A stretch of 64,000 bases of DNA, taken from Verticiella sediminum (GTDB taxonomy: Bacteria; Pseudomonadota; Gammaproteobacteria; Burkholderiales; Burkholderiaceae_B). The stretch lies in NCBI RefSeq assembly GCF_007558815.1, contig NZ_VLTJ01000022.1, forward strand, positions 62,001 to 126,000. The letters are read 5' to 3'. Made by a program: the position numbers and the translations under genes. How positions within the stretch are numbered: the first letter of the stretch is position 1; every line of letters begins with the position of its first letter. Positions 26,648-36,792 of this stretch are shown here, piece after piece. The notes below the pieces were generated by a model. That model had not been told where the DNA came from, ran no database searches, and saw only the letters and a program-made list of their open reading frames with translations.

Positions 26648-27720
26648 GGTGCGGCCTCGGCGCGAGGGTTCGGTTGGTCGGCTTGCAGGTGCGGGTCGCG
26701 CTCGCTGGCGTGCAGGCCGAGGCGGGCGAAGAGGCGGCGATCGGCCTCGAGTTGCGGATTGCCCCGGGTGAGCAGCGTCTCGCCATAGAACACCGAGTTG
26801 GCGCCGGCATGAAAGCAGAGCGCCTGCGTGGCGTCGTCCATGGCTTCGCGCCCGGCCGAGAGGCGAATCACCGACGCGGGCATCGCAACGCGCGCCACCG
26901 CGATCGTCTTCACGAACTCGATCGGGTCCAGCGGCGGCGCATCCGCCATCGGCGTGCCGGGCACGGCGATCAAATGATTGATCGGCACCGACTCGGGCGC
27001 CGGGTCCAGGCTGGCCAGTTCGGCGATCAGCCCGGCCCGGTCTTCGCGGGTTTCGCCCATGCCGACGATGCCGCCGCAGCAGACCTTCACGCCCGCCTGC
27101 CGCACGCGGGCCAGCGTCTCGAGCCGGTCCGCGTAGGTCCGCGTGCTGATGACCTTGCCGTAGTACTCCGGCGAGGTGTCGAGATTGTGGTTGTAGTAGT
27201 CCAGGCCCGCATCGCGCAGCACCTCGGCCTGCCCTTCGCGCAGCATGCCGAGCGTCACGCAGGTTTCCAGGCCCAGTGCCTTCACCTCGCTCACCATCTC
27301 GGCAACGGCTTGCACCTGATGCGGCTTGGGACTGCGCCAGGCGGCCCCCATGCAAAAGCGGCTCGCGCCCGCCGCCTTGGCCGAGCGGGCAGCCGCCAGC
27401 ACGGCCTCGAGCGGCAACAGCGCCTCGCGCTCGACGCCCGTGTCGAACTGCGCCGACTGCGGACAGTAGCCGCAATCCTCGGGGCAGCCGCCGGTCTTGA
27501 TCGACAGCAGACTGGAGAGCTGCACGGCATTCGGCACGAAATGCGCCAGATGGGCCTGGCGGGCGCGGTCCAGCAGTTCGGCCAGCGGCAACTCATACAG
27601 GGCGAGCACCTGCTGGGCCGACCAGCGCTGCGCGCCATCGCGGGCGGACGGGCGGCGGGCGACGTGAACCGGATGCTCACGGTATCGATGGCGCAGTGCA
27701 GAGGTGTCGGCGGACAGCAT
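26635..27720 (-). CDS. bioB: Biotin synthase
   Basis: BioB is a radical-SAM enzyme that inserts sulfur into dethiobiotin. The 361-residue protein has the cluster motif CPEDCGYC (Cys79, Cys83, Cys86), followed by [39 protein letters not shown] and [15 protein letters not shown], all standard for BioB. ATG 27720 has AGGAG 7 nt upstream. Other biotin genes (bioA, bioD, bioF) are absent here; the partner gene is a DMT transporter overlapping its 3' end. A possible -10 (TATAAG on the minus strand near 27802-27807) and a long inverted repeat (27831-27875) lie upstream. Confidence 0.96.
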   Translation of the reverse strand: MLSADTSALRHRYREHPVHVARRPSARDGAQRWSAQQVLALYELPLAELLDRARQAHLAHFVPNAVQLSSLLSIKTGGCPEDCGYCPQSAQFDTGVEREALLPLEAVLAAARSAKAAGASRFCMGAAWRSPKPHQVQAVAEMVSEVKALGLETCVTLGMLREGQAEVLRDAGLDYYNHNLDTSPEYYGKVISTRTYADRLETLARVRQAGVKVCCGGIVGMGETREDRAGLIAELASLDPAPESVPINHLIAVPGTPMADAPPLDPIEFVKTIAVARVAMPASVIRLSAGREAMDDATQALCFHAGANSVFYGETLLTRGNPQLEADRRLFARLGLHASERDPHLQADQPNPRAEAAPCSI

Positions 27721-27830
27721 GGCAACTCCTGATGGATGGACAGCAGGCGGATGGTACGGAGGCCTGGGCCGACTCTGCAATACGGTGGATTTGCCTTTTA
27801 CTTATAAGCCAATGAGCGATCTTGAACGAC

Positions 27831-27875
27831 GATGATGGCACGTTGACGACAACCATCGATCAACGTGCCGTCATC
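27831..27875. promoter_or_regulatory. Long inverted repeat upstream of bioB
   Basis: Arms 27831-27846 (containing GGCACGTTGA) and 27860-27875 (containing TCAACGTGCC) match over 16 bp with one mismatch around a 13-nt spacer. It lies about 110 bp upstream of the bioB ATG, next to a possible -10 element. It could be an operator or a terminator left from a lost upstream gene; neither strand has a T-tract after it. The rest of 27721-28002 shows no gene. Confidence 0.45.
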
Positions 27876-28002
27876 CTGGCTGGAAGTGACTAGGCCCGAA
27901 AAATTGCAACCAATTGTTTAATGCGGATGGATGAGCGGCTCCCTTCCGCCAGCTTGAACGCCTGGAGGCCGAGAGGCTGGAGAACTAAGTCATCCCGCTG
28001 GC

Positions 28003-28130
28003 TATCGGTTCAGCCCGGACAACCTGGAGAACATGCGGCGGTTCTTCCTCGCGCATCGCGGGCCGAAGCGCTGCGCGGCGGCTGGAGCGTGCGCCAGCTC
28101 GACCGGCAGATCGGCAGATCGGCAGCCTGA
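28003..28130 (+). pseudogene. Remnant of a DUF1016 (YhcG-like, PDDEXK nuclease) gene
   Basis: One frame from 28003 reads YRFSPDNLENMRRFFLAHRG; after a frame change the next reads EALRGGWSVRQLDRQIG up to a TGA at 28128-28130. In intact DUF1016 N-terminal domains a GFSxxNLxxMRxFYLA segment is followed about 30-50 residues later by GWSVRQLDRQI. Both landmarks are present, but the sequence between them is deleted, the frame is broken and the catalytic C-terminal half is missing. It is therefore a decayed fragment with no plausible product. Confidence 0.65.
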
Positions 28131-28176
28131 CTCATGCCCGTGGGCCAGATGCGCATGCAGCGCCACCGCGCAGCGG

Positions 28177-29526
28177 CTACAGCGTCTTGCGCTGCGACGC
28201 CGGCGGAATGCGCAGGGCCTCGCGATACTTGGCCACGGTGCGGCGGGCGACGACCATGCCCTGCTCGGCCAGCATCTGTGCAAGCTTGTTGTCGGACAGC
28301 GGCTTGTGCGCGTTTTCCGCGGCGATCATCTGCCGGATCAGTGTCTGCACCGCCGTGGCGGAGGCCACGCCGCCCGCCTGGGTGGACACCTGGCTGCCGA
28401 AGAAATACTTGAACTCGAACGTGCCCAGCGGCGTCAGCATGTACTTCTGCGTGGTCACGCGCGAGATGGTGGACTCGTGCAGTTCGAGCGCCTCGGCGAT
28501 CTCACGCAGCACCAGGGGCCGCATGGCGATCGCGCCGTGCTCGAAGAAACCCTGCTGGCGATCGACGATCTCCTGCGCCACCCGGGTGATGGTGTCGCAG
28601 CGCTGCTGGATATTGCGGATCAACCAGCGCGCCTCGCGCAGTTGATCCGCGAGCCCGCTGCCGCGTTCGCTCTTGACGATGCTGGCATAAAGCTGATTCA
28701 CGCTCAGCCGCGGCATGGTCTCGGGGTTCAGCTCGGCCACCCAGCGGCCGCGGACCTGGCGCACGATGATGTCGGGAATGACGTACTGCGCCTCGCGCGC
28801 ACCGAAGCGCGAACCCGGCCGCGGGTTGAGCCGCCGGATCACCGACTGCACCGTGCGCAGGGTGGCTTCGTCGCACTGCAGCGTACGCTTGAGCTGGATG
28901 TAGTCGCGCGCCGCCAGCAGCGCCAGGTGCTGCTGGCACAAGCGGCGGGTGCAGGCGAGCACGCGGGCGTCGGCCAGCTCGGGGAAGACGTCGAGGTCGG
29001 GCTGGCGCAGTTGGATCGCCAGGCATTCGGCCATGTCGCGCGCGCCGACGCCCGCCGGATCGAACGACTGCAGCAGGTTCAAGGCCATGCGCAGCTCGCA
29101 GTCGTCCACCTCCAGTTCGGCTGGCAGCATGGCCTCGACCTCGTCCAGGCCGACCGACAGATAGCCGTTATCGTCCAGCTCGCCGATCAGCAGCTCGACC
29201 AGGGCCGCATCGCGCGGCGACGCCTGGGTGAACTTGAGCTGCTGCATCAGGTGCTCGGCGAGCGAGAGCGGCGGCGCTTCCTGCTGCATGGCCTCGTCGT
29301 CCAGTTCGCCGTCGCCGCGCCGTTCGCCGCGCTGCAGCTTGACGGTCTCGCGCGGCGGCTCGCCGGGTTCGGCATCCTCGCGCTCGAGCATGGGGTTGTC
29401 CTGCAGCGCCTGCTCGATCTCGGTCTCGAGCTCGAGCGTGGACATCTGCAACAGGCGGATCGACTGCTGCAGTTGGGGTGTCAGGGCCAGGTGCTGCGAG
29501 GCGCGCAGTTGCAGAGCTGGCTTCAA
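28177..29526 (-). CDS. rpoN: RNA polymerase sigma-54 factor, TTG start
   Basis: RpoN directs RNA polymerase to -24/-12 promoters that need AAA+ activators. The 449-residue product has region I ([28 protein letters not shown]), an acidic region II, the core-binding part ([22 protein letters not shown]), the DNA-binding part ([24 protein letters not shown]) and the RpoN box [12 protein letters not shown]. The family start is matched only by TTG 29526, preceded by AGGAGGT at a short 3-nt gap; no suitable ATG exists. The TTG overlaps the TGA of recQ (TTGA), so translation is coupled. The gene is not in the usual lptB-rpoN-hpf context, so it may be an extra copy. Confidence 0.93.
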   Translation of the reverse strand: MKPALQLRASQHLALTPQLQQSIRLLQMSTLELETEIEQALQDNPMLEREDAEPGEPPRETVKLQRGERRGDGELDDEAMQQEAPPLSLAEHLMQQLKFTQASPRDAALVELLIGELDDNGYLSVGLDEVEAMLPAELEVDDCELRMALNLLQSFDPAGVGARDMAECLAIQLRQPDLDVFPELADARVLACTRRLCQQHLALLAARDYIQLKRTLQCDEATLRTVQSVIRRLNPRPGSRFGAREAQYVIPDIIVRQVRGRWVAELNPETMPRLSVNQLYASIVKSERGSGLADQLREARWLIRNIQQRCDTITRVAQEIVDRQQGFFEHGAIAMRPLVLREIAEALELHESTISRVTTQKYMLTPLGTFEFKYFFGSQVSTQAGGVASATAVQTLIRQMIAAENAHKPLSDNKLAQMLAEQGMVVARRTVAKYREALRIPPASQRKTL

Positions 29527-31439
29527 TGGACCTCCTGGGAAAAGGCCGGGCCGCCCCAAGTTTTCCCATCCCCCTCGGGGGGCGGGCCGGACGCAGTCCG
29601 GCCTTGGGGGCGCTCCACTTGTTCGAGGATGGCTTCACCGTACGCGTGCAGCTTGCGCTCGCCCACGCCGTTGATGCGGGCGAGTTCGTCCAGCGACTCG
29701 GGGCAGGCCCGGGCGATCTCGCGCAAGGTGGCGTCGTGGAAGATGACGTAGGCAGGCACGCCGTGATCGCGCGCTACCGAGGCGCGCCAGGCGCGCAGCC
29801 GCACGAAGCGCTCCTCGGCCTCGGGCGCCAGCTCGATCACCGGCGCCCGCGGCCGGCTCTCGCGCACCCGCGTGGCGCGCTCGGATTCGCGGCGCAGCAT
29901 GAGCTGGCGCTCGCCCTTCAGGACCGAGCGGCTGCCCTCGGTGAGGGTGAGTGTGCCGTAGCCCTCGTGGTCCACGGTGAGCAGGCTGTGCGCGATGAGC
30001 TGGCGCAGCACGCCGCGCCAGTCGCGCTCGGACAGGTCGGCGCCCACGCCGAACACCGACAGGGCATCGTGGCCGTACTGCTCGATGCGCGCATTCTTCT
30101 TGCCGCGCAGCACGTCGATGATGTGGCCGGCGCCGAAGCGCTGGCCGCGCTCCTTCCACAGGCGATACACGGCCGACAGCACCTTCTGGGCGGCGACGGT
30201 GCCGTCCCAGGCCTCCGGCGGCTCCAGACAGGTGTCGCAGTTGCCGCAGGCGGGCGAGGCTTCGCCGAAGTAAGCGAGCAGGCGCGTGCGCCGGCATTCG
30301 ACGGTCTCGCACAGGCCGAGCATGGCGTCGAGCTGCGCGCCCATGCGCCGCTTGTGCTGCTCGTCGCCGTCGGATTCGTCGATCATGCGGCGTAGCTGCA
30401 CCACGTCCTGCAGGCCGTAGGCCAGCCATGCCTGGGAAGGCAGGCCGTCGCGGCCCGCGCGGCCCGTCTCCTGGTAGTAGCCTTCCACCGACTTGGGCAG
30501 GTCGATGTGCGCGACGAAGCGCACGTCGGGCTTGTCGATGCCCATGCCGAAGGCAATCGTGGCCACCATCACCAGCCCGTCCTCGCGCAGAAAGCGCGAC
30601 TGGTTGCGCGCGCGCACCTCGGCGGGCAGGCCCGCGTGGTAGGGCAGCGCGGCAATGCCCTGGCCGCACAGGTATTCGGCGGTGTCCTCGACCTTGGCGC
30701 GCGACAGGCAATACACGATGCCGGCATCGCCCGCGTGCTCGCCCTGGATGAAGCCGAGGAGCTGGCGGCGCACGTCGTTCTTCTCGACGATGCGATAGCG
30801 GATGTTGGGGCGATCGAAGCTCGACACGAACTGCGCGGCCGCCTCCAGGCCGAGGCGCGTGACGATCTCCTGGCGCGTGGCCTCGGTGGCCGTGGCGGTG
30901 AGCGCAATGCGCGGCACGTCGGGCCAGCGTTCGTGCAGCAGCGACAAGCCCATGTATTCGGGCCGGAAATCGTGCCCCCATTGCGACACGCAGTGCGCCT
31001 CGTCGATGGCGAAGAGTGCGATGCGGCCGCGCTCGAGCAAGGCCAGGCAGCGCTCGGTGAGCAGGCGTTCGGGCGCCACGTAGAGCAGGTCCAGCTCGCC
31101 GGCGACGAAGGCGCGCTCGACCGCGCGCGCCTCGTCCAGCGTCTGGCTGGAGTTCAGGTAGGCTGCGCGCACTCCGAGTTCGAGCAGGGCGTCGACCTGG
31201 TCCTGCATCAGCGCGATGAGCGGCGACACCACCACCCCCGTGCCCTCGCGCGCCAGCGCCGGCACCTGATAGCACAGCGACTTGCCGCCGCCCGTAGGCA
31301 TGAGCACGAGAGCGTCGCCCCCGGCCACGACGTGCTCGACCGCCGCCTGCTGGTGCCCGCGGAAGCGTTCATAACCGAAGACCTGCTGGAGCAGGGCCAG
31401 CGGATCGGCGCGCGAAGTAGTGGTTGAATTCGTACCCAT
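29523..31439 (-). CDS. recQ: ATP-dependent DNA helicase RecQ
   Basis: RecQ unwinds DNA 3' to 5' in recombination repair. The 638-residue protein shows motif 0 ([10 protein letters not shown]), Walker [17 protein letters not shown] box [27 protein letters not shown], motif [14 protein letters not shown], the zinc-binding cysteines ([23 protein letters not shown]), a winged-helix RQC domain and an HRDC domain ending [16 protein letters not shown]. The last about 25 residues, Gly/Pro-rich, are encoded by a dispersed palindromic repeat (29540-29603) and look like read-through of an intergenic element. ATG 31439 lacks a clear Shine-Dalgarno. The stop overlaps the rpoN TTG. Confidence 0.95.
   Translation of the reverse strand: MGTNSTTTSRADPLALLQQVFGYERFRGHQQAAVEHVVAGGDALVLMPTGGGKSLCYQVPALAREGTGVVVSPLIALMQDQVDALLELGVRAAYLNSSQTLDEARAVERAFVAGELDLLYVAPERLLTERCLALLERGRIALFAIDEAHCVSQWGHDFRPEYMGLSLLHERWPDVPRIALTATATEATRQEIVTRLGLEAAAQFVSSFDRPNIRYRIVEKNDVRRQLLGFIQGEHAGDAGIVYCLSRAKVEDTAEYLCGQGIAALPYHAGLPAEVRARNQSRFLREDGLVMVATIAFGMGIDKPDVRFVAHIDLPKSVEGYYQETGRAGRDGLPSQAWLAYGLQDVVQLRRMIDESDGDEQHKRRMGAQLDAMLGLCETVECRRTRLLAYFGEASPACGNCDTCLEPPEAWDGTVAAQKVLSAVYRLWKERGQRFGAGHIIDVLRGKKNARIEQYGHDALSVFGVGADLSERDWRGVLRQLIAHSLLTVDHEGYGTLTLTEGSRSVLKGERQLMLRRESERATRVRESRPRAPVIELAPEAEERFVRLRAWRASVARDHGVPAYVIFHDATLREIARACPESLDELARINGVGERKLHAYGEAILEQVERPQGRTASGPPPEGDGKTWGGPAFSQEVH
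29540..29603. repeat. Dispersed palindromic element embedded in the recQ 3' end
   Basis: GGCCGGAC (29585-29592) and GTCCGGCC (29596-29603) form a perfect hairpin, beside a C-run/G-run segment (ccccctcggggg) and tttccc. The composition resembles the intergenic repeats common in Bordetella-type genomes, but here it is read as the last codons of recQ and sits immediately before the rpoN ribosome site. Confidence 0.55.
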
Positions 31440-31660
31440 CGGACGTATTTTAAGGACTTGGCGCAGCTTTTGCTTCCGGAATCTCGCACACGGGGCGCGC
31501 CGCCCGGGCGGCGCGGGCGATGCGCCTGTTCCGGCGGGCGGCGACACAACCGGTAACGCGGCCAGTGTACCCTCGCGCCCCGCTGCCCGTGCATTCATGA
31601 TTGTTGCGGATTACGTGGCAAAATCGTCCTTTGCGTCGCGAAAATCGCCTACCACTACGT

Positions 31661-33418
<1,758 letters not shown>

Positions 33419-33420
33419 GG

Positions 33421-33506
33421 GCCCCTTCCGCCCGCTACGCGGGCACCTTCCCCCAGGGGAAGGCGGCGCGGGCCTGAGGCGCTCACGCTGGCGCTTCTGC
33501 GGCGCA
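33421..33506. repeat. Intergenic palindromic repeat after glnS, possible terminator
   Basis: Hairpin one: CCCGC-TAC-GCGGG (33431-33443). Hairpin two: CCTTCCCC-CA-GGGGAAGG (33446-33463), then a GCGCTCACGCTGGCGC-like inverted segment near 33480-33496. The composite resembles a dispersed intergenic repeat of Bordetella-like genomes. No T-tract follows either hairpin. Confidence 0.55.
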
Positions 33507-33526
33507 AACCTTGAGCGGGATGCGGT

Positions 33527-34405
33527 TCAGCTTCTGGCGTCCTGGTGATAGACCGAGAACTCGCGCAACTGCGCTTCGCTGCGCGCGATCGCGCGCAGGC
33601 TGTCCTTTCCTCCGCCCGCCACGAGCAACGCGGCCAGCGCCTGGGCCACGGCTAGCGCGGGCACGACCGACGGGAACAGCGAAGGCGTCGCGTTCGCGAG
33701 CAGCACCAGGGCCGTGGCGGGCGCGGCGATGGGCGATACGGCGCTGTCGGTCACGCTGACGACGCGCACCCCCTGGGCATGGGCAAAGCGCACCGCCGAC
33801 ACGGCGTCGCGCGCGTACGGCGCGTAGCTGAACACCAGCAGCGCATCCTCCTTGCCGGCGCGGCGCAGGTCGTCGGCGAAGGTGCCGCCGATGCCCGACA
33901 ACAAGGTGGTGTTCTGCAGGAACATGCCGCAGGCATAGTTGAAATAGAACGCTGCGGGCATGAGGCTGCGCAGCCCCACCACATAGATGTGGCGCGCCTG
34001 GGCCAGCACGTCGCGAGCGCCGGCGATGGCCCGCTGGGTGCCCGGCTCCAACAGCCCCTGCAGATTGCGGAACTCGGCCTGGACCAGTTCGGCGAGCAGG
34101 CTCTCGGCCTGGTCGTGCGCGCCTCGCTTCTGCAACTCGGAGGCGCGCGCCGCGAACGATCCGGTGCCTTCGGCGAGCCAGGTGCGATAGACCTCGCGCA
34201 TGGCGTCGTAGCCGTCGAAACCGAGCTGGCGCGCCAGCCGGTGCATCGCGCTCGCCTGCAGCCCTGCCTCGGCGGCGACGCTGCGCATCGAATTCAGCGC
34301 GATGGCCTTCGGATTATCGATGGCATAGCGCGCCGCGCGCTGCAGGATGGGCGGCAGATTCGGGTATTGCTCCTCGATCAATCGGTCGACTTCGCGCTTG
34401 TCCAT
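33527..34405 (-). CDS. MurR/RpiR family transcriptional regulator
   Basis: A 292-residue regulator with an N-terminal RpiR helix-turn-helix (NPKAIALNSMRSVAAEAGLQASAMHRLARQLGFDGYDAMREVYR) and a C-terminal SIS domain (ARHIYVVGLRSLMPAAFYFNY, DALLVFSYAPYARDAVSAVRFA) that normally binds a phosphosugar. AGGAGT lies upstream of the ATG. It follows the class III aminotransferase gene on the same strand with a 37-bp gap, and that pair diverges from the nitrilase, Bug and M81 genes, so it probably controls the whole cluster. The ligand here may not be a sugar phosphate. Confidence 0.9.
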   Translation of the reverse strand: MDKREVDRLIEEQYPNLPPILQRAARYAIDNPKAIALNSMRSVAAEAGLQASAMHRLARQLGFDGYDAMREVYRTWLAEGTGSFAARASELQKRGAHDQAESLLAELVQAEFRNLQGLLEPGTQRAIAGARDVLAQARHIYVVGLRSLMPAAFYFNYACGMFLQNTTLLSGIGGTFADDLRRAGKEDALLVFSYAPYARDAVSAVRFAHAQGVRVVSVTDSAVSPIAAPATALVLLANATPSLFPSVVPALAVAQALAALLVAGGGKDSLRAIARSEAQLREFSVYHQDARS

Positions 34406-34442
34406 CCCTACTCCTGAAATGCGGACCGTCGCCCGGGGGGCC

Positions 34443-35783
34443 TCATTCTAAGGCCGGCAAGCCCCGCACCACGGCATCCAGGGCTTCGCCGAGTCGCTCG
34501 ACGGCTTCGTCCAGTTGACCGACGCTGGCAATGTAGGGCGGTGCCAGCAGCACATGGTCGCCGCGCCTGCCGTCGATGGTGCCGCCTGCCGGATAGCACA
34601 GGAGCCCGCGCTCCTGCGCTGCCCGCTTGACGCGGGCGTGCACCTGCAGCGCGGGGTCGAAGGGCTCGCCGGTGTCGCGCTCGCGCACCAGCTCGATCGC
34701 CTGGAACAGGCCCCGCCCACGGATATCCCCCACGTGCGGATGATCGCCGAAGCGCGAGCGCAGGCGCGCATCCAGCCCTCTGCCCAGTTCGGCCACGCGC
34801 GCGACCAGTCCGTCGCGCTCCACCACCGTCTGCACCGCGAGCGCGGCAGCGCAAGCGACCGGATGTCCGACATAGGTGTGCCCGTGCTGGAACGCACCCG
34901 AGCCGCCGACGATGGCATCGACCACGCGCGCGGCGGCCAGCACGGCGCCGATCGGCTGGTATCCGCCGCCCAGCCCTTTGGCCAGGCACAGCAGATCGGG
35001 CACCACGCCCTCCTGCTCGAAGGCATGGTAGGTGCCGGTGCGCCCCATGCCGCTCATCACCTCGTCCAGGATCAGCAGCACGCCATGGCGCTCGCACACG
35101 GCGCGAATGCGCGGGAAGTAGCCGGGGACGGGAGCGACGGCTCCCGCGGTCGCGCCGACCACCGTCTCGGCCACGAACGCACTCACGGTCCGTGGCCCCA
35201 GCGCGAGGATCTTCTGCTCCAGCTCATCGGCCAGGCGCTCGGCATACTGCGCATCCGACTCGCCGGCTTGCCGGCCATGCCGGGCAAAGCACGGCGAGAC
35301 ATGATGCGCCTCGGCGAGCAGCGGCTCGTACAGCGCGCGGCGGCCCGCGTTGCCGCCGATGGCGAGCGCACCCAGGGTATTGCCGTGATAGCTCTGGCGC
35401 CGCGAGACGACATGGCGCCGGCCGGCCTCGCCGCGCTCCACATGGTACTGGCGGGCCATCTTCAAGGCGGTCTCCACGGCCTCTGACCCACTGGACACGA
35501 AATAGGCGTGCGCCAGCCCCGCAGGCGAGCGCCCGGCGAGCAGATCGGCCAATTGCTCGGCCGGCTCCGAGGTGAAGAAGCTGGTGTGCGCATACGCCAG
35601 GCGCTGCACCTGCGCCGCCACGGCGGCCACCACCTCCGGATGCCCGTGCCCCAGGCACGACACTGCCGCGCCCCCCGACCCGTCGAAGTAACGCCGGCCG
35701 TCGGCGTCGAAGAGATAGCACCCCTCGCCGCGCACGGCAGTCTGCAGGGGAACGCGGGGAGTTCGGTGAAAGATGTGGGTCAT
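34443..35783 (-). CDS. Class III pyridoxal-phosphate aminotransferase
   Basis: A 446-residue omega-type aminotransferase. Visible features: FDGSGGAAVSCLGHGHPEV, the cofactor phosphate-binding FVSSGSEAVETALKMAR (96-112), SYHGNTLGALAIGGN, the PLP-ring Asp in LLILDEVMSGMGRTG (Asp240) and the Schiff-base Lys269 in LCLAKGLGGGYQPIGAV. It transfers an amino group from an amine or omega-amino acid to an oxo acid; the substrate is not readable. ATG 35783 is favoured, with an alternative in-frame ATG at 35819. It shares a short divergent promoter region, with an inverted repeat at 35821-35847, with the nitrilase gene. Confidence 0.9.
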   Translation of the reverse strand: MTHIFHRTPRVPLQTAVRGEGCYLFDADGRRYFDGSGGAAVSCLGHGHPEVVAAVAAQVQRLAYAHTSFFTSEPAEQLADLLAGRSPAGLAHAYFVSSGSEAVETALKMARQYHVERGEAGRRHVVSRRQSYHGNTLGALAIGGNAGRRALYEPLLAEAHHVSPCFARHGRQAGESDAQYAERLADELEQKILALGPRTVSAFVAETVVGATAGAVAPVPGYFPRIRAVCERHGVLLILDEVMSGMGRTGTYHAFEQEGVVPDLLCLAKGLGGGYQPIGAVLAAARVVDAIVGGSGAFQHGHTYVGHPVACAAALAVQTVVERDGLVARVAELGRGLDARLRSRFGDHPHVGDIRGRGLFQAIELVRERDTGEPFDPALQVHARVKRAAQERGLLCYPAGGTIDGRRGDHVLLAPPYIASVGQLDEAVERLGEALDAVVRGLPALE

Positions 35784-35820
35784 GACGAAGAAGGCTTGCC
35801 GAAACGGCGTGTGGAACATA

Positions 35821-35847
35821 TGATCTAATCTATCAGAAAATAGATCA
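35821..35847. promoter_or_regulatory. Inverted repeat between the aminotransferase and nitrilase genes
   Basis: TGATCTA (35821-35827) pairs with TAGATCA (35841-35847), and inside it ATCTAT (35828-35833) pairs with ATAGAT (35840-35845). The site is an AT-rich island in GC-rich DNA, 38 bp upstream of the aminotransferase ATG and 65 bp upstream of the nitrilase ATG. It is a likely operator for the RpiR regulator or an unseen one. Confidence 0.55.
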
Positions 35848-35911
35848 CTTGTTCTCAACACCATGCGTCCGTCGCCATCCGCCGGACGCATCCGACGGAG
35901 CCGATTGCCTC

Positions 35912-36730
35912 ATGAGGATCGCCAGCGTACAGATGTGCAGCTCGACCGACGTCCAGCGCAATGTGGCTCGGGCCTGCGAATACATTGCCCAGGCAGCCGC
36001 CGAGGGCGCCGAACTGGTCGTGCTGCCGGAATTCTTCAACACGATCTTCTTCGCGCAGTACCAGGACCCCGCCTACCACGCGCTCGCCGAGCCCGAGGAC
36101 GGGCCCACGGTGAACGCGGTGCGCACCGCGGCCCAGCGCCATGGCATCGCGGTGCTCGCCACGCTGTACGAGCGCGCCGACGCGGGCCTCTACTTCGACA
36201 CGGCCATGCACATCGACCGCGCCGGGGAGATCCGCTTCAAGTACCGCAAGGTGCACCCGGCGGCCGTGCGCAGCCTGGAGAAGATCTATTTCCGCTACGG
36301 CACGCGCCTGGACACCTATGCCGTCGGCCAGTGGCGCGTCGGCGTGGGCATTTGTTATGACATGGGCTTTCCCGAGACGGCCCGCGCGCTGATGCTCAAC
36401 GGCGCCGAGCTGCTCCTCGCGCCTTACGCCACGCCGCGCGTGCACATGTTCCAGGAAGTGCTGCGCACCCGCGCCTTCGAGAACGGCTGTTATCTCGTCG
36501 CCGCCAACAAAGTTGGGCGCGAAGGCGACTGGGACATGGGCGGCGGCAGCTTGATCGTCGCGCCCGACGGCAGCGTGCTGCAGAGCGCCGATACGCGCAG
36601 CGAGGCGCTCCTGGTCGCGGACATCGATCGATCGATCGTCGAACACGCGCGCATTGCCTACCCGGCGCGGCGCGACCGCCGTCCCGATCTGTACGGCGCG
36701 CTGACCCGCGAAACCGACGCCTCGCTGTAA
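35912..36730 (+). CDS. Carbon-nitrogen hydrolase (nitrilase superfamily, N-carbamoylputrescine amidase-like)
   Basis: A 272-residue nitrilase-fold amidase. The catalytic triad is plain: Glu40 in VVLPEFF, Lys113 in YRKVHPA and Cys148 in GVGICYDMGFPE. The family cleaves C-N bonds of amides, carbamoyl or nitrile compounds, and this length and motif set resemble N-carbamoyl-amine or omega-amidase members. ATG 35912 is chosen by family start (MRIASVQM); the frame is open to 35849. It begins a + strand run with a Bug receptor and an M81 peptidase and diverges from an aminotransferase, suggesting that amide cleavage releases an amine that is then transaminated. Confidence 0.9.
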   Translation: MRIASVQMCSSTDVQRNVARACEYIAQAAAEGAELVVLPEFFNTIFFAQYQDPAYHALAEPEDGPTVNAVRTAAQRHGIAVLATLYERADAGLYFDTAMHIDRAGEIRFKYRKVHPAAVRSLEKIYFRYGTRLDTYAVGQWRVGVGICYDMGFPETARALMLNGAELLLAPYATPRVHMFQEVLRTRAFENGCYLVAANKVGREGDWDMGGGSLIVAPDGSVLQSADTRSEALLVADIDRSIVEHARIAYPARRDRRPDLYGALTRETDASL

Positions 36731-36792
36731 AGCCGTTCCCCTCCGGTCCGGTGCGCCGGGCCGCCTCACTCTCCACCCATCGAGACCCTGCC

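Noticed and set aside
31440-31598. N-terminal extension of recQ to 31598
   Set aside because: The added residues are low-complexity and the RecQ domain begins right after the Met at 31439.
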